The position numbers were made by a program, and so were the translations under genes. DNA of 64,000 nucleotides from Flavobacterium degerlachei (GTDB lineage: Bacteria; Bacteroidota; Bacteroidia; Flavobacteriales; Flavobacteriaceae). The stretch is taken from assembly GCF_900106645.1 (NCBI RefSeq), contig NZ_FNMV01000003.1, positions 62,001-126,000 of the forward strand. The letters run 5' to 3'. The notes below the pieces were generated by a model that worked only from the letters and a program-made list of their open reading frames with translations, was not told the origin of the DNA and searched no databases. Each line of letters opens with the position of its first letter. The stretch's first letter is position 1. Below, one piece after another: positions 8,571 through 17,856 of this stretch.

Positions 8571-9540
8571 AATACATTACTGATCCCAAAGTGGCGACAG
8601 CAATAAATACCCAAAGTAAAACGCCTTGCAGTAATGGTTTTATACCTACAGACTGCAGCACACCTCTACTAAGTCCAGCACCAATTAAAAATAAAGTTAC
8701 CGTAAGTCCAATTTTAGCCACAGCCACTAAATAAGGAGATACTAAAGCTGTTTGGGGAATATAGGTATTCATTATCATCGCTAAAATAAACAATCCTATA
8801 AAGTATGGGATTTTGATTTTACTAGATTTGTTTTTGAATAAAACCGAAGTTATCAAAGCTACTGGAATTATCCATAATGCTCTGGCTAGTTTTACAGTGG
8901 TCGCGATTTGCAAAGCTTCCGCCCCGTAATTATTGGCTGCTCCTACTACTGAACTTGTATCGTGAATAGCAATAGCGCACCATAGCCCAAAATCTTGCTG
9001 TGATAATTCTAACAAATGTCCGACTGCAGGAAATAGAAACAAGGCAATAGAATTAAGAATAAAAATTACTCCTAAGGCAACTGAGGTTTGCTTTTCATCT
9101 GCTTTTATTACGGGAGCGATAGCCGCAATGGCACTTCCACCACAAATAGCCGTTCCACAAGATATCAGATGTGAGGTTTTATTTTCGATATCAAACCATT
9201 TACCAAGTAAACTTCCTAAAACTAAAGTACTAACAATAGAAGCGATTGTAAATAAGAAACCTTCTTTACCTGCAGACAAAGCGCTGTTTACATTCATTCC
9301 AAAACCAAGCCCAACAACAGCCAATTGCAATAAGATGTTTATTGTTTTAGCATTCAGATGTAAAAAAGGATGTCCTGAAACATTAGCCACAATCAATCCT
9401 AGCAGCAAGGCGACTGGAGGAGAAACAAATCCGCTCAAACAAACTAAAACCAATAAACCAAAAATGACTTGCTGATAAAATTTGTTTACTTCCAAAAATG
9501 GCAATGATTTGTTTTCGACCGTTTGCACACTATTTTCCAA
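8563..9540 (-). CDS. yeiH: YeiH/UPF0324 family putative sulfate exporter
   Basis: A 325-residue protein with about ten membrane helices. Characteristic stretches are VGLGFGMNVN, CGTAICGGSAIAAIAPV, IHDTSSVVGAA and TLFLIGAGLSR. No ATG begins the frame: the start is TTG at 9540, or possibly GTG at 9528. The family is annotated as putative sulfate exporters, based on weak evidence. The LysR-type regulator lies 75 bp upstream on the same strand, the usual YeiE-YeiH pairing, so regulation by that protein is likely. The 3' end overlaps the convergent DUF1275 gene by 8 bp. Confidence 0.9.
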   Translation of the reverse strand: MENSVQTVENKSLPFLEVNKFYQQVIFGLLVLVCLSGFVSPPVALLLGLIVANVSGHPFLHLNAKTINILLQLAVVGLGFGMNVNSALSAGKEGFLFTIASIVSTLVLGSLLGKWFDIENKTSHLISCGTAICGGSAIAAIAPVIKADEKQTSVALGVIFILNSIALFLFPAVGHLLELSQQDFGLWCAIAIHDTSSVVGAANNYGAEALQIATTVKLARALWIIPVALITSVLFKNKSSKIKIPYFIGLFILAMIMNTYIPQTALVSPYLVAVAKIGLTVTLFLIGAGLSRGVLQSVGIKPLLQGVLLWVFIAVATLGSVMYFN

Positions 9541-9615
9541 AATACAATATTTGAATGATTACTGTACAAAGGTGCGCTTATTCAATAGAATTAACCAATC
9601 GTAAATAACAATCTC

Positions 9616-10512
9616 CTATAACTTTAAGTTATGATGTTCTAGTATATTATTAATAAACAATTCAGATAATGCTTCAGTCTTACCTTGTAAACTAATAATA
9701 TAAAAATACCGCTCAATGACCATATTATTCACGTCAAGTATAACCAATTCATTATTTTTTAATTCTTTTTCTATGGCATGAATCGATATAAAAGCCACAC
9801 AGTCAGAATTCATAAGATACGATTTAATACTCTCAGTGCTACCTAACTGCATTTCAACACTTAGCTGCGAAAGTTTAATGCTAAAAGGTTTTAAGGCATG
9901 TTCAATAACTTCAAGTGTTCCTGAACCCTGCTCCCGCATTACAAATTGCATAACCTTTAGATCTTCCTTTGTAATATCTTCCTTGCTTACTAATGGATTC
10001 TTGCTGTTGCAAACCAATACTAGTTCGTCCTTCAAAAATGGACTATATTTAATTGATTTGTTTTTCGACTGTCCTTCTACAATTCCTATTTCGATTTCTT
10101 TGTTTAACAGTGCATTTTCAATTTGTTCTGTGTTTCCATTAAGTAAATTGACTTTTATTCCTTTCATTTTCTGATGGAAACGAGCCAAAAGCGGCGGAAT
10201 GATATATTGTGAAATCGTGGTGCTGGCGCCTAATCGTAATGTTCCCTGTTGCTGATCAATTAGCATTCCCATATCAAAATGGATTTCACGGTAAATTTCG
10301 AATATATTTTTCACATGTTTAAGCAATAACTGACCACCTGCAGTAAGTGATATTTTGCTTCCATTTCGATCAAAAAGTTTAATCTTATATTCTTCCTCGA
10401 GTTCTTGTATGTGTTTAGAAACTGCCGGCTGGCTTATGAATAATTCGCTTGCGGCTTTTGTAAAGCTCAATCTGTTAGCCACCGTAAAGAATACCTTTAG
10501 TCTAAAATCCAT
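9616..10512 (-). CDS. LysR-family transcriptional regulator (YeiE/CysB-like)
   Basis: A 298-residue LysR regulator. The N-terminal helix-turn-helix (residues 1-60) has the classical LSFTKAASELFISQPAVSKHIQELE sequence class, and the remainder is a two-lobed ligand-binding domain (about 88-298). It lies directly upstream of yeiH on the same strand and 31 bp downstream of the VWA-protein gene. The gene order suggests it controls yeiH in response to a sulfur-related or other anionic ligand; the ligand is not evident. Confidence 0.92.
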   Translation of the reverse strand: MDFRLKVFFTVANRLSFTKAASELFISQPAVSKHIQELEEEYKIKLFDRNGSKISLTAGGQLLLKHVKNIFEIYREIHFDMGMLIDQQQGTLRLGASTTISQYIIPPLLARFHQKMKGIKVNLLNGNTEQIENALLNKEIEIGIVEGQSKNKSIKYSPFLKDELVLVCNSKNPLVSKEDITKEDLKVMQFVMREQGSGTLEVIEHALKPFSIKLSQLSVEMQLGSTESIKSYLMNSDCVAFISIHAIEKELKNNELVILDVNNMVIERYFYIISLQGKTEALSELFINNILEHHNLKL

Positions 10513-10543
10513 AATTCCATTTTTTTGTTATTCCAAAAGGTTT

Positions 10544-12571
10544 CTATAGCAAGCCATTAAACTTTCTGACAAACCATTCTGCAGCCAATGTCATAGCGAT
10601 TAAAAGACATAACCAATACCAATCAATCAAAGGAGTTCTTGTTGCATTATTTTTTTGTATTGCTTTGTAATCTTCATCTTCAAGAAGACTTTTAATCAAC
10701 TTATCCGCTTGATTAGGAAAATAGGTCTTTCCTTGTGTTTCTGAAGCTAACTGATTTAATTTTTGAAGATCAGGATTTACAAATTGCTTTTCGATATCAA
10801 AATCTAAAATTTCGAAACGACCAGAATAACTACTTTTTGAATTGAGTTCTTTTACAGTAAAATTATAATTTCCTGCTGCTAGTCCATCAAGATTTACTTT
10901 ATAAGAGTTGTCACTTTTCAACAAATCATAGTTCTTCGCTTGCTTAGTCTCTGAGTTAATTACAGAAATACTCAAGCGTGCCTTTTCGTCGACCTCGTAG
11001 TTTTTATTGAAATATTGTGCACTAATTTCAATTGCTTCTCCTGAATTATAAAAACTTTCGTGATTGACAACCAATGATTTTTTGGAATTGTTAGACGCCA
11101 AATACTGTATTGTTTTATCGATAAAAATATCAAATTTATCAAAGGATTGATTTTCTACATGACTTTGCAATCTCCATTTCCATATATTTTCACCTAAAAG
11201 AAAAGCAGTACGTCCGCCTTGGTTTTCAGCAAAAGCCATTAAAGGGGAATTAGTTTCTAGATTTCTTATTTTTGAATAAAGCAAAACAGAAACTGCTCCG
11301 TTAACTGTTGTTGTGCCGTAATTATTTTCTAAAGGAGGGAAATTTTCAAAGCCAATATTATCGAGTGCAAATAGATTAAACTGCGGGTTGAATCCAGCCA
11401 AATAATCTTCTTTCTGATTGCTCATTTTAAATCCTAAGCTATTTTGCTGCTGGTTTAAAAAGGCAAAATCAGTATTCGTTCCAGTAATTATAAAGCTGTT
11501 AATCCCTGCGGATTTGTTCTCTTCAAAAACCGATTTAAACTCAGCAGTTGGTTGATATAAAACCAAAACATTATAATCACTTAACTGTTTTATTTCTTGC
11601 GGTTTAACAATAGTTACTTTACGTTGTGCATTAGATTCAATCGATCGCTTTATAGCACCTATATCAGGATGGTTTATAGCCGATATAATAGCAATATTTG
11701 TCTTTTGATCCATCACCTCGACGGCAAAGTTCTTGGTGTTATTGTAGCTGTTTATCTCCTTTTCGTTGGAAGAGATACTAGCCTTAAAAACTTGTGAGCC
11801 CACTTTATTTGCAGGCAAAAGCACATTCACAACTGCTGTTTTCTTAGACGATGAAAATGAAATATTTTCCTTGGCTAAAACTGCATTTCCTTGAGATATG
11901 GTAAAATTGGCAGTAAGGCTTTTGTCTCCTGAATATTGTAAAAACACTTCAACAGGAAATTTATTCTTGTAAAACGCATACTTGTTGACATTCAGTTGGT
12001 TTATTTTCAAGTCCAATACCTTTGTGGTATCTCCCAGAACTATCGGGAAAACTTTATTGGAAGCATCAAAACTATACACATAATCATTTCCCGAAGTTTG
12101 GTTTCCGTCAGTAATGATAATGGTGGGAAATACTTTATTTCTATTGTTGTTTTTGAGATTTGTCGCAATCAGGTCTAAATTGGTTTGCGTACCTTTAAAA
12201 TCAAACTTATCCGATTCCTGAAACTCACTGTCAAATTTATAGGATTGAACGTCAAATTTCTCGTTCAGTTTCTCATCACCAACTAGTGCTGTATAAACCT
12301 CCACAGCTGTTTTATCCCCATTCAAAGTCTTAATCGAGCTTGAATTATCAACTACAATAGACAAAGTAGGCTTAATTAATTCTTCTGAATTTGTACTGAT
12401 TACGGGATTAATCAGCAATAACAACACTCCAAAAACAGATACAAATCGCAAAAAAGCCAAAAACAAAATCAGTTTTGATTTGTTTTTGGCTTTGTAATAA
12501 TATTGAAAAAACGATAAAACTCCAGCTACTAACAAGGAAAGAACTATTAATAGAGTAGTGTTTAAAGTCAT
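10544..12571 (-). CDS. VWA-domain membrane protein
   Basis: A 675-residue protein with two N-terminal membrane helices (about 5-26 and 34-55), a von Willebrand A-type domain whose metal site starts at D75-N-S77-S-S79 and continues with the TDGNQ loop, Ig-like and glutamine-amidotransferase-like regions (AIISAINHPDIG and NVLVLYQP), and a single C-terminal helix (about 650-668). Such BatA-like proteins are common in Bacteroidota as solitary genes; the function is unknown. It stands upstream of the LysR gene with a 31-bp gap, so co-transcription is possible. Confidence 0.8.
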   Translation of the reverse strand: MTLNTTLLIVLSLLVAGVLSFFQYYYKAKNKSKLILFLAFLRFVSVFGVLLLLINPVISTNSEELIKPTLSIVVDNSSSIKTLNGDKTAVEVYTALVGDEKLNEKFDVQSYKFDSEFQESDKFDFKGTQTNLDLIATNLKNNNRNKVFPTIIITDGNQTSGNDYVYSFDASNKVFPIVLGDTTKVLDLKINQLNVNKYAFYKNKFPVEVFLQYSGDKSLTANFTISQGNAVLAKENISFSSSKKTAVVNVLLPANKVGSQVFKASISSNEKEINSYNNTKNFAVEVMDQKTNIAIISAINHPDIGAIKRSIESNAQRKVTIVKPQEIKQLSDYNVLVLYQPTAEFKSVFEENKSAGINSFIITGTNTDFAFLNQQQNSLGFKMSNQKEDYLAGFNPQFNLFALDNIGFENFPPLENNYGTTTVNGAVSVLLYSKIRNLETNSPLMAFAENQGGRTAFLLGENIWKWRLQSHVENQSFDKFDIFIDKTIQYLASNNSKKSLVVNHESFYNSGEAIEISAQYFNKNYEVDEKARLSISVINSETKQAKNYDLLKSDNSYKVNLDGLAAGNYNFTVKELNSKSSYSGRFEILDFDIEKQFVNPDLQKLNQLASETQGKTYFPNQADKLIKSLLEDEDYKAIQKNNATRTPLIDWYWLCLLIAMTLAAEWFVRKFNGLL

Positions 12572-12649
12572 TCTTTTTTATTTAAATATAGTGCAAATTC
12601 AGAACTTTTATATCATTTAAAATTCATCATTTATAATTTAAAAATAATT

Positions 12650-13396
12650 CTAAGTAAGCATTCCTCCATCAACATTCATAACCTGACCAGTTACATACGC
12701 ACTCATGTCAGATGCAAAGAATAGACAAGCATTAGCAACATCGTCAGTAGTTCCTCCACGTTTCAACGGAATTCCGTCTCTCCATCCTTGAACCACTTCA
12801 GGGCTTAATTTTGCAGTCATTTCAGTTTCAATGAATCCTGGCGCAATTGCATTACAACGAATGTTACGAGAACCTAACTCTAATGCCACTGATTTTGTAA
12901 AACCAATAACTCCTGCTTTTGAAGCCGCATAATTTGTTTGGCCAGCGTTTCCTTTCACACCCACAACACTACTCATATTGATGATAGATCCAGAACGTTG
13001 TTTCAAGAAAGTTCTTTGAATCGCTTTGGTCATATTGAAAACTGATTTCAAATTTACATCGATAACTTTGTCAAAATCCTCTTCAGACATGCGCATTAGC
13101 AAGTTGTCCTTAGTGATTCCAGCGTTATTGATCAAAATATCAACAGTTCCAAAATCAGCGATAACGGCATCAACCATTGCTTGTGCTTCATTAAAATCAG
13201 CTGCGTTTGACTGGTATCCTTTTGCTTTTATTCCCAAAGCATTCAATTCGTTTTCTAATGCTAAAGCCGACTCAACAGATGAACTGTATGTAAAAGCAAC
13301 ATTTGCTCCATGTTTTGCAAAAACTTCTGCAATTCCTTTTCCAATTCCGCGACTTGCGCCTGTTATGATGGCCACTTTTCCTTCTAGTAATTTCAT
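12650..13396 (-). CDS. fabG: 3-oxoacyl-[acyl-carrier-protein] reductase
   Basis: A 248-residue short-chain dehydrogenase, started here at the ATG at 13396; the upstream in-frame codon at 13402 is TTG. It has the NADPH-binding TGASRGIG motif near residue 12, NNAG, a catalytic Ser in INMSSVVG, and YAASKAG supplying Tyr and Lys, with the C-terminal MNVDGG typical of FabG. It reduces 3-ketoacyl-ACP in fatty-acid elongation. A TATATTTG box lies about 120 bp upstream, and a palindromic repeat element lies between the box and the start codon. Confidence 0.94.
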   Translation of the reverse strand: MKLLEGKVAIITGASRGIGKGIAEVFAKHGANVAFTYSSSVESALALENELNALGIKAKGYQSNAADFNEAQAMVDAVIADFGTVDILINNAGITKDNLLMRMSEEDFDKVIDVNLKSVFNMTKAIQRTFLKQRSGSIINMSSVVGVKGNAGQTNYAASKAGVIGFTKSVALELGSRNIRCNAIAPGFIETEMTAKLSPEVVQGWRDGIPLKRGGTTDDVANACLFFASDMSAYVTGQVMNVDGGMLT

Positions 13397-13430
13397 ATTC
13401 AAAAATTAGTTTAATTTTTATTTGAAGCTA

Positions 13431-13502
13431 ATCCTGCTATCCGCTTCAATCTTTTATGACCGCTATCGCTTTCATAAAAGGATTTCCACTACTATCAGGG
13501 CT
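13431..13502. repeat. palindromic interspersed repeat (family A, copy 1)
   Basis: A 72-bp element in the fabG leader. It begins TCCTGCTATCC, has an internal inverted repeat TTTTATGA...TCATAAAA, continues AAAAGGATTTCC and ends ATCAGGGCTA. The second copy at 21222-21288 shares the two ends and the internal AAAAGGAT with a different hairpin stem (TTTTGTG/CACAAAA). Conserved ends with a compensated stem indicate a REP-like family rather than a chance palindrome. Confidence 0.7.
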
Positions 13503-13515
13503 ATCTTACAGTTGT

Positions 13516-13523
13516 CAAATATA
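13516..13523 (-). promoter_or_regulatory. -7 promoter box upstream of fabG
   Basis: TATATTTG on the minus strand, matching TAnnTTTG. No TTG is at the usual distance upstream. The transcript would have a leader of about 110 bases that includes the family A repeat. Confidence 0.4.
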
Positions 13524-13582
13524 GAATATTTCCTTTTTTAAAAAAAATTTCAAATTCATTTACATTCTAATTCAAACCGATT

Positions 13583-14905
13583 TTAAATATGCAAGAATCG
13601 TTTTACTAATTTATCCCAAAAAGAGCTGTAAATCGCAACCAATGTAAAAATAAACAAAAATAGATGATACCAAGCATTCGTAATTAAATCCATGAAATCG
13701 AGTTTGCCATTAGCAAAACTTAAAATCAATAATACTTGTGCTCCGTAAGGCAATATCCCTTGTACAACACAAGAAAATATATCAAGAATTGCTGCAGTTT
13801 TCTTGGGACTCAAATCGTATTCATCACTAATTTCCTTAGCAATTCCTCCAGTAATTACAATGGAAACTGTATTATTGGCAATAGCCACATTAGTAAAACC
13901 TACCAAAGCACCTATTCCAGCCTGCGCTGATCTTTTACTTTTAATACGCTTTTTAATTTGGTGCAATAAGTAGTCAATTCCTCCCGCTTTATCTACCATT
14001 GCTGCTAAACCACCTGTAAGCATAGAAAGTAAAAATATTTCAGTCATACTAGTGAAACCTTCGTATATCTTTTGAGCGAATTCCATCAAGGTAAAATGAT
14101 TTCCAAAATACCCAATCAATCCAGCTAATAAAGTTCCAATAATCAGTGTCGAAAAAACGTTTACGCCAACTAATGCTAATACAATTACTAAAACGTAAGG
14201 AACAATAGTTATCCATTCAAAACTAGTCTTAGGAATCGCCACTGCAGTAATATCAGAGTTTAATCCCAAATAAAAGAAGACTAAAATGGTAATAATGGCT
14301 GCGGGAAAAGCAATGAATAAATTTATTTTAAACTTATCTTTTAACTCACACCCTAAAGATTGCGTTGCAGCGATTGTAGTATCTGAAATCATCGATAGAT
14401 TATCTCCAAGCATAGAACCACCTAACAAAGCACCAGCAATCAATGGCAATGAAGCACCACTTGAATTAGCTAGACTAACAGCTATAGGCCCAATTGCTAC
14501 AATAGCTCCCACAGAAGTTCCAGTAGCAGTTGATAAAAAGGCCGCTATTAAAAAGATTCCTAACGGAAAATAAGCGACATCAATTGTATTAATCCCAAGG
14601 CTTACAACGGCATCAACACCTCCCGTTGCTTTACTAACCACAGCAAATGCTCCCGCCAAAAGATAAATGAGACACATAGTCATAATCTTACTCTCTCCGC
14701 AACCAGCAATCAAAGTGGCTACTTTCTCATCTGACGAACTTTTGAATAATAAGAAAGCGGAAATTATTCCAATCACAACCGCAATTGGTGCAGGTAAGGC
14801 ATAGAAATCATCAAGCCATAATCCCGCTCCTAAAAACATAAAAATAAAAATCAATAAGGGAATTAAAGCAAAGGCACTTCCTGTTTTTTTCAATAAATGA
14901 GTCAT
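13583..14905 (-). CDS. NhaC-family transporter (Na+/H+ antiporter or MetT-like methionine transporter)
   Basis: A 440-residue protein with about eleven to twelve membrane helices. The motif MLGDNLSMISDTTIAATQ is the signature of the NhaC antiporter family. The same superfamily includes MetT, a sodium-linked methionine transporter known to be controlled by SAM riboswitches. The leader of this gene contains an S-box-like structure (14994-15055) starting at the predicted transcription start, which favours the MetT reading. Sequence alone cannot separate the two roles, so I leave the symbol blank. fabG lies downstream, 186 bp away. Confidence 0.85.
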   Translation of the reverse strand: MTHLLKKTGSAFALIPLLIFIFMFLGAGLWLDDFYALPAPIAVVIGIISAFLLFKSSSDEKVATLIAGCGESKIMTMCLIYLLAGAFAVVSKATGGVDAVVSLGINTIDVAYFPLGIFLIAAFLSTATGTSVGAIVAIGPIAVSLANSSGASLPLIAGALLGGSMLGDNLSMISDTTIAATQSLGCELKDKFKINLFIAFPAAIITILVFFYLGLNSDITAVAIPKTSFEWITIVPYVLVIVLALVGVNVFSTLIIGTLLAGLIGYFGNHFTLMEFAQKIYEGFTSMTEIFLLSMLTGGLAAMVDKAGGIDYLLHQIKKRIKSKRSAQAGIGALVGFTNVAIANNTVSIVITGGIAKEISDEYDLSPKKTAAILDIFSCVVQGILPYGAQVLLILSFANGKLDFMDLITNAWYHLFLFIFTLVAIYSSFWDKLVKRFLHI

Positions 14906-14993
14906 AAATCAGTTTTATAATGATATAAATATGACGAAAAACAATAGCTAAAAAAATGGGAATGTAAACAACATTTTTTCCAAAGGATTTGGC

Positions 14994-15055
14994 TTATCGT
15001 TTTAGCACCTTGCTCGTTGTTGCAGGTTGCTATCTCTTTATGAGATTCGTGATAA
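14994..15055 (-). promoter_or_regulatory. compact S-box-like (SAM riboswitch-like) leader of the NhaC/MetT gene
   Basis: On the minus strand the leader folds into a closing helix TTATC/GATAA (15055-15051 with 14998-14994), a hairpin ATCTC-ATAAA-GAGAT (15046-15032), and a hairpin whose arms are AGCAACCT (15031-15024) and AGGTGCT (15010-15004), followed by AAAACG. The strings GCAACC and AAGGTGCTAA are the conserved third-helix sequences of SAM-I riboswitches. The usual GGAGGGA kink-turn region and fourth helix are missing, so this is either a shortened variant or a different RNA. It starts directly after a TACTTTTG promoter box. Confidence 0.4.
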
Positions 15056-15061
15056 CGGCTG

Positions 15062-15069
15062 CAAAAGTA
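15062..15069 (-). promoter_or_regulatory. -7 promoter box of the NhaC/MetT gene
   Basis: TACTTTTG on the minus strand. Transcription would begin about 6-8 bases downstream, exactly where the structured leader starts, leaving a leader of about 150 bases before the ATG at 14905. Confidence 0.5.
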
Positions 15070-15122
15070 ATTATTATTTTTTGAAATTACCTTCTTCCGC
15101 CAGAAAAATTATTTTACAAAAA

Positions 15123-15146
15123 AAAGCTTTACGGAAGTAAAGCTTT
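15123..15146 (-). terminator. intrinsic terminator of the first LRR protein gene
   Basis: A 10-bp perfect stem AAAGCTTTAC with loop GGAA on the plus strand. On the minus strand it is followed by a run of T, placing a terminator about 15 bp after the stop codon of the gene ending at 15160. Confidence 0.8.
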
Positions 15147-15159
15147 CAATACAACTAAT

Positions 15160-17625
15160 TTAGTTTTTTATAAATTTCATATTCGAACTTCCTTTATCTG
15201 TATTCATTTTCAAGAAATACTTTCCAGTAGCCAGCTTTGAAACATCAATCTTTGAAACTGCATTTGCATCAGGTACAGCAATGACCATTTGTCCTAGAAT
15301 ATCATAAATAGCTATTGATTGCACTTCTATCGAATTTTTATAATTAATATTTAGAATCTCCTTTACAGGATTTGGAAACACGCTAAAGTAATTTGAAAAT
15401 TCAAAATCTGAAGTTGCTAAGGCTTTAAAAGTAGACGTCGCTTTGTTTGTCAGAATTGGAAAGTTATAATCAAAATAAATATTAGCTTCATTTTGGAATG
15501 TATCGCCAACTACTAACGTTGGTAATGTTTTAATTTTAAAAGCTATATAACCATCATTATTAGCATCATCAAAAGGCAAATTGATGTTTTCGAATATAAA
15601 TTCTACTTTGTTCCCATCAGAAATTTTGGTTACAAATTCATGACTTCCTTTGGTTGGAGTTAAGCTTGAAATATCAAATTTGCCTAAATCGATTAGATCT
15701 TTTACTACGATATTTTGAGCGGGATAGGTTCCTGTGTTTTCAAAACGAATTAAATAGTGTACATATTCCCCAATCAAACTTGGAGTAATGACATCTCCTT
15801 CTAAGCAGGTTTTATCATTTGGATCATAGGAACCAACGACACTTTGGCGCAAAGCAAACGAATTATCAACGGGTTTTTCATCTCCTGTTACAGGATTAAT
15901 TAGTGCATTAAAACTCAAACGGTCTCCATTATTTACGGCAGGAGTTTCCATTGGCGAATTGACATTCAAGGTAACTACAATCTCACGAGTTTCAAAAGGC
16001 TGTAAATTGATATAATCCCAACTAAGTTTATCTGTCGCTTGACTATTTACTGCTGGAACTGCCGAGATATAATCTAAAACTGCATCATTAAAACTTAGGC
16101 TTAATGAACCAGATTGTACATTAGTTCCTTTGTTTTTATATATGATTTTATAAGTAGCATCAAATCCTGGCCTTGCTGGAATTATTGGTAATAAAGTTAC
16201 TTCTAGATCGGGATGAGCACCATTTGGAGTGATGCAAAAATTTTGAGTGAATGGACTATTTTGCGATGGAAAACTCGCATCGATTGAAGTAGGTGAAACA
16301 CTAAAATAAATTGGATTTTCTAAAATTGGAGTAATAGTATGCGTTCCTTCTCCAACTGGAATATTATAGTCTCCAGACTTATTGGAGATTAAATTCCCTT
16401 TATTCAAACCATTAGTAATTGAAAAATTTAAATTAGAATAACTCAAATCTGATGAGTCACAACCATTATTATCACTGTCTAAAATCGTTTTCCCTTTAAT
16501 AGTATAAAAAACTCCCCCAGGTTCAAATGTGCAATAGGAATTTAATGATATATTCGTATAATTATAGTATTTAAGATACCATTCTACTACTGAATCTTTG
16601 ATGTCATCGTTACATATGTATTTTAATTTTGGACATCCTTCAAAAGCAATCCCTTCATTTCTACCATTTTTTGCGAAGATTGTAGTAAGCTCACTATTAT
16701 TACTACATTCAGCATCGCTAATTTGAATGAAAGGAGATAAATCTATTGTTGTAAAATTATTATTTGATAATCTTATAAACTTGATATTGCTATAACCGTC
16801 TACTTTTACAGATGATAAATTATTGTTTCCAAAGCTAGCATTTCCAACATCTTTTGGCACCGTTAAGTCTATAGTTACTAATTTATTATCATCGGCCCAC
16901 AAGTCCTTTAATTTAGAACATTTTGAAAAATCGATACTGCTTAATTCATTTTGTTGCACCCACATTCGAGTAATTTCAGGACAATCTGCCAAATTAGTAA
17001 AGCTTGTAATCTTATTATCATTACAAATTAAGTCTTCTAATTGGGTTATTCCAGACAAGTCTAATTTAGTAAGTCTATTATAACCACAATCAATATATTT
17101 TAAACTTGTTAATCCAGATAAATTTAAATCAACTAATGCATTACCATCTAAATGTAAATGATGAAGTTTATCCAGTCCTGTAAGATTTATTGAAGTAAGA
17201 GACCCTTGTGTGCAAACTATAGTTTCCAGGTTTTTAAGTGAACTGACATCTAAAGTTTTTATTGAATTCCAAGCACAGTCTAAATATTTCAACTCTTTTA
17301 ATGTACTTATATTCAATGTAGATATTTGGGTATTCCAACAATTTAAACTTTTCAAATTTGTAAAAAATTCAATACCTGATATGTCATAAATAGGAGTAGA
17401 TTTTAAATCAAGAGCACTAATTTTTAAGGCTTCCTCTAATTGTATCTCCTTATCATTATTTTCATCAATTTTAATAGAATTACCTAAAAGATCTTTCGCA
17501 ATGTCATTATCAGTATTAGCAATTAATAATCTTTCCTTAAAAGTTGGACTTTTAAACTCTATAATTTGAGCATTAACTCCAGAAAAGATAAAAAAAGCAA
17601 GTAATAAAAAGTAGAATTTTTTCAT
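15160..17625 (-). CDS. leucine-rich-repeat surface protein with T9SS type A sorting domain
   Basis: An 821-residue secreted protein. The signal peptide (1-19, cut near VNAQ) is followed by about a dozen leucine-rich repeats of the Bacteroidota type (about 60-345: LKSLNCWNTQISTLNIS-like units), a linker with a calcium-loop-like DSDNNGCDSSD segment, DUF11/DUF7619-type beta domains (PNDKTCLEGD..., about 600-735), and a C-terminal type A sorting domain (about 745-821: FSVFPNPVKEILN through GKYFLKMNTDKG). It should be exported by T9SS and anchored or released at the surface. Two close paralogues follow at 21369 and 23472, with near-identical C-terminal halves and divergent repeats. Confidence 0.88.
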   Translation of the reverse strand: MKKFYFLLLAFFIFSGVNAQIIEFKSPTFKERLLIANTDNDIAKDLLGNSIKIDENNDKEIQLEEALKISALDLKSTPIYDISGIEFFTNLKSLNCWNTQISTLNISTLKELKYLDCAWNSIKTLDVSSLKNLETIVCTQGSLTSINLTGLDKLHHLHLDGNALVDLNLSGLTSLKYIDCGYNRLTKLDLSGITQLEDLICNDNKITSFTNLADCPEITRMWVQQNELSSIDFSKCSKLKDLWADDNKLVTIDLTVPKDVGNASFGNNNLSSVKVDGYSNIKFIRLSNNNFTTIDLSPFIQISDAECSNNSELTTIFAKNGRNEGIAFEGCPKLKYICNDDIKDSVVEWYLKYYNYTNISLNSYCTFEPGGVFYTIKGKTILDSDNNGCDSSDLSYSNLNFSITNGLNKGNLISNKSGDYNIPVGEGTHTITPILENPIYFSVSPTSIDASFPSQNSPFTQNFCITPNGAHPDLEVTLLPIIPARPGFDATYKIIYKNKGTNVQSGSLSLSFNDAVLDYISAVPAVNSQATDKLSWDYINLQPFETREIVVTLNVNSPMETPAVNNGDRLSFNALINPVTGDEKPVDNSFALRQSVVGSYDPNDKTCLEGDVITPSLIGEYVHYLIRFENTGTYPAQNIVVKDLIDLGKFDISSLTPTKGSHEFVTKISDGNKVEFIFENINLPFDDANNDGYIAFKIKTLPTLVVGDTFQNEANIYFDYNFPILTNKATSTFKALATSDFEFSNYFSVFPNPVKEILNINYKNSIEVQSIAIYDILGQMVIAVPDANAVSKIDVSKLATGKYFLKMNTDKGSSNMKFIKN

Positions 17626-17777
17626 GTATAATTTTTAAAGCAAGTAAATATAACAAATTTTGTACTACAAAAAATAATGTCCAAAAAATGAATAATTCAA
17701 TACAAATTCCTTTAAAAAAAGAACATACTTACTTTAACATTTTGTAAAAAAGAGAAAAGGATTACAATCTTCTTAAG

Positions 17778-17785
17778 TATATTTG
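17778..17785 (+). promoter_or_regulatory. -7 box upstream of the choice-of-anchor-L gene
   Basis: TATATTTG matches TAnnTTTG and lies 71 bp before the ATG at 17857. No TTG stands at the usual distance, so support is partial. Confidence 0.35.
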
Positions 17786-17856
17786 TCAGTAGTCAATTTA
17801 TTATTATCCCTTTATTTAAAATAAGAAAGAGAAAAATCAATTTCCCGAATTTGTAA

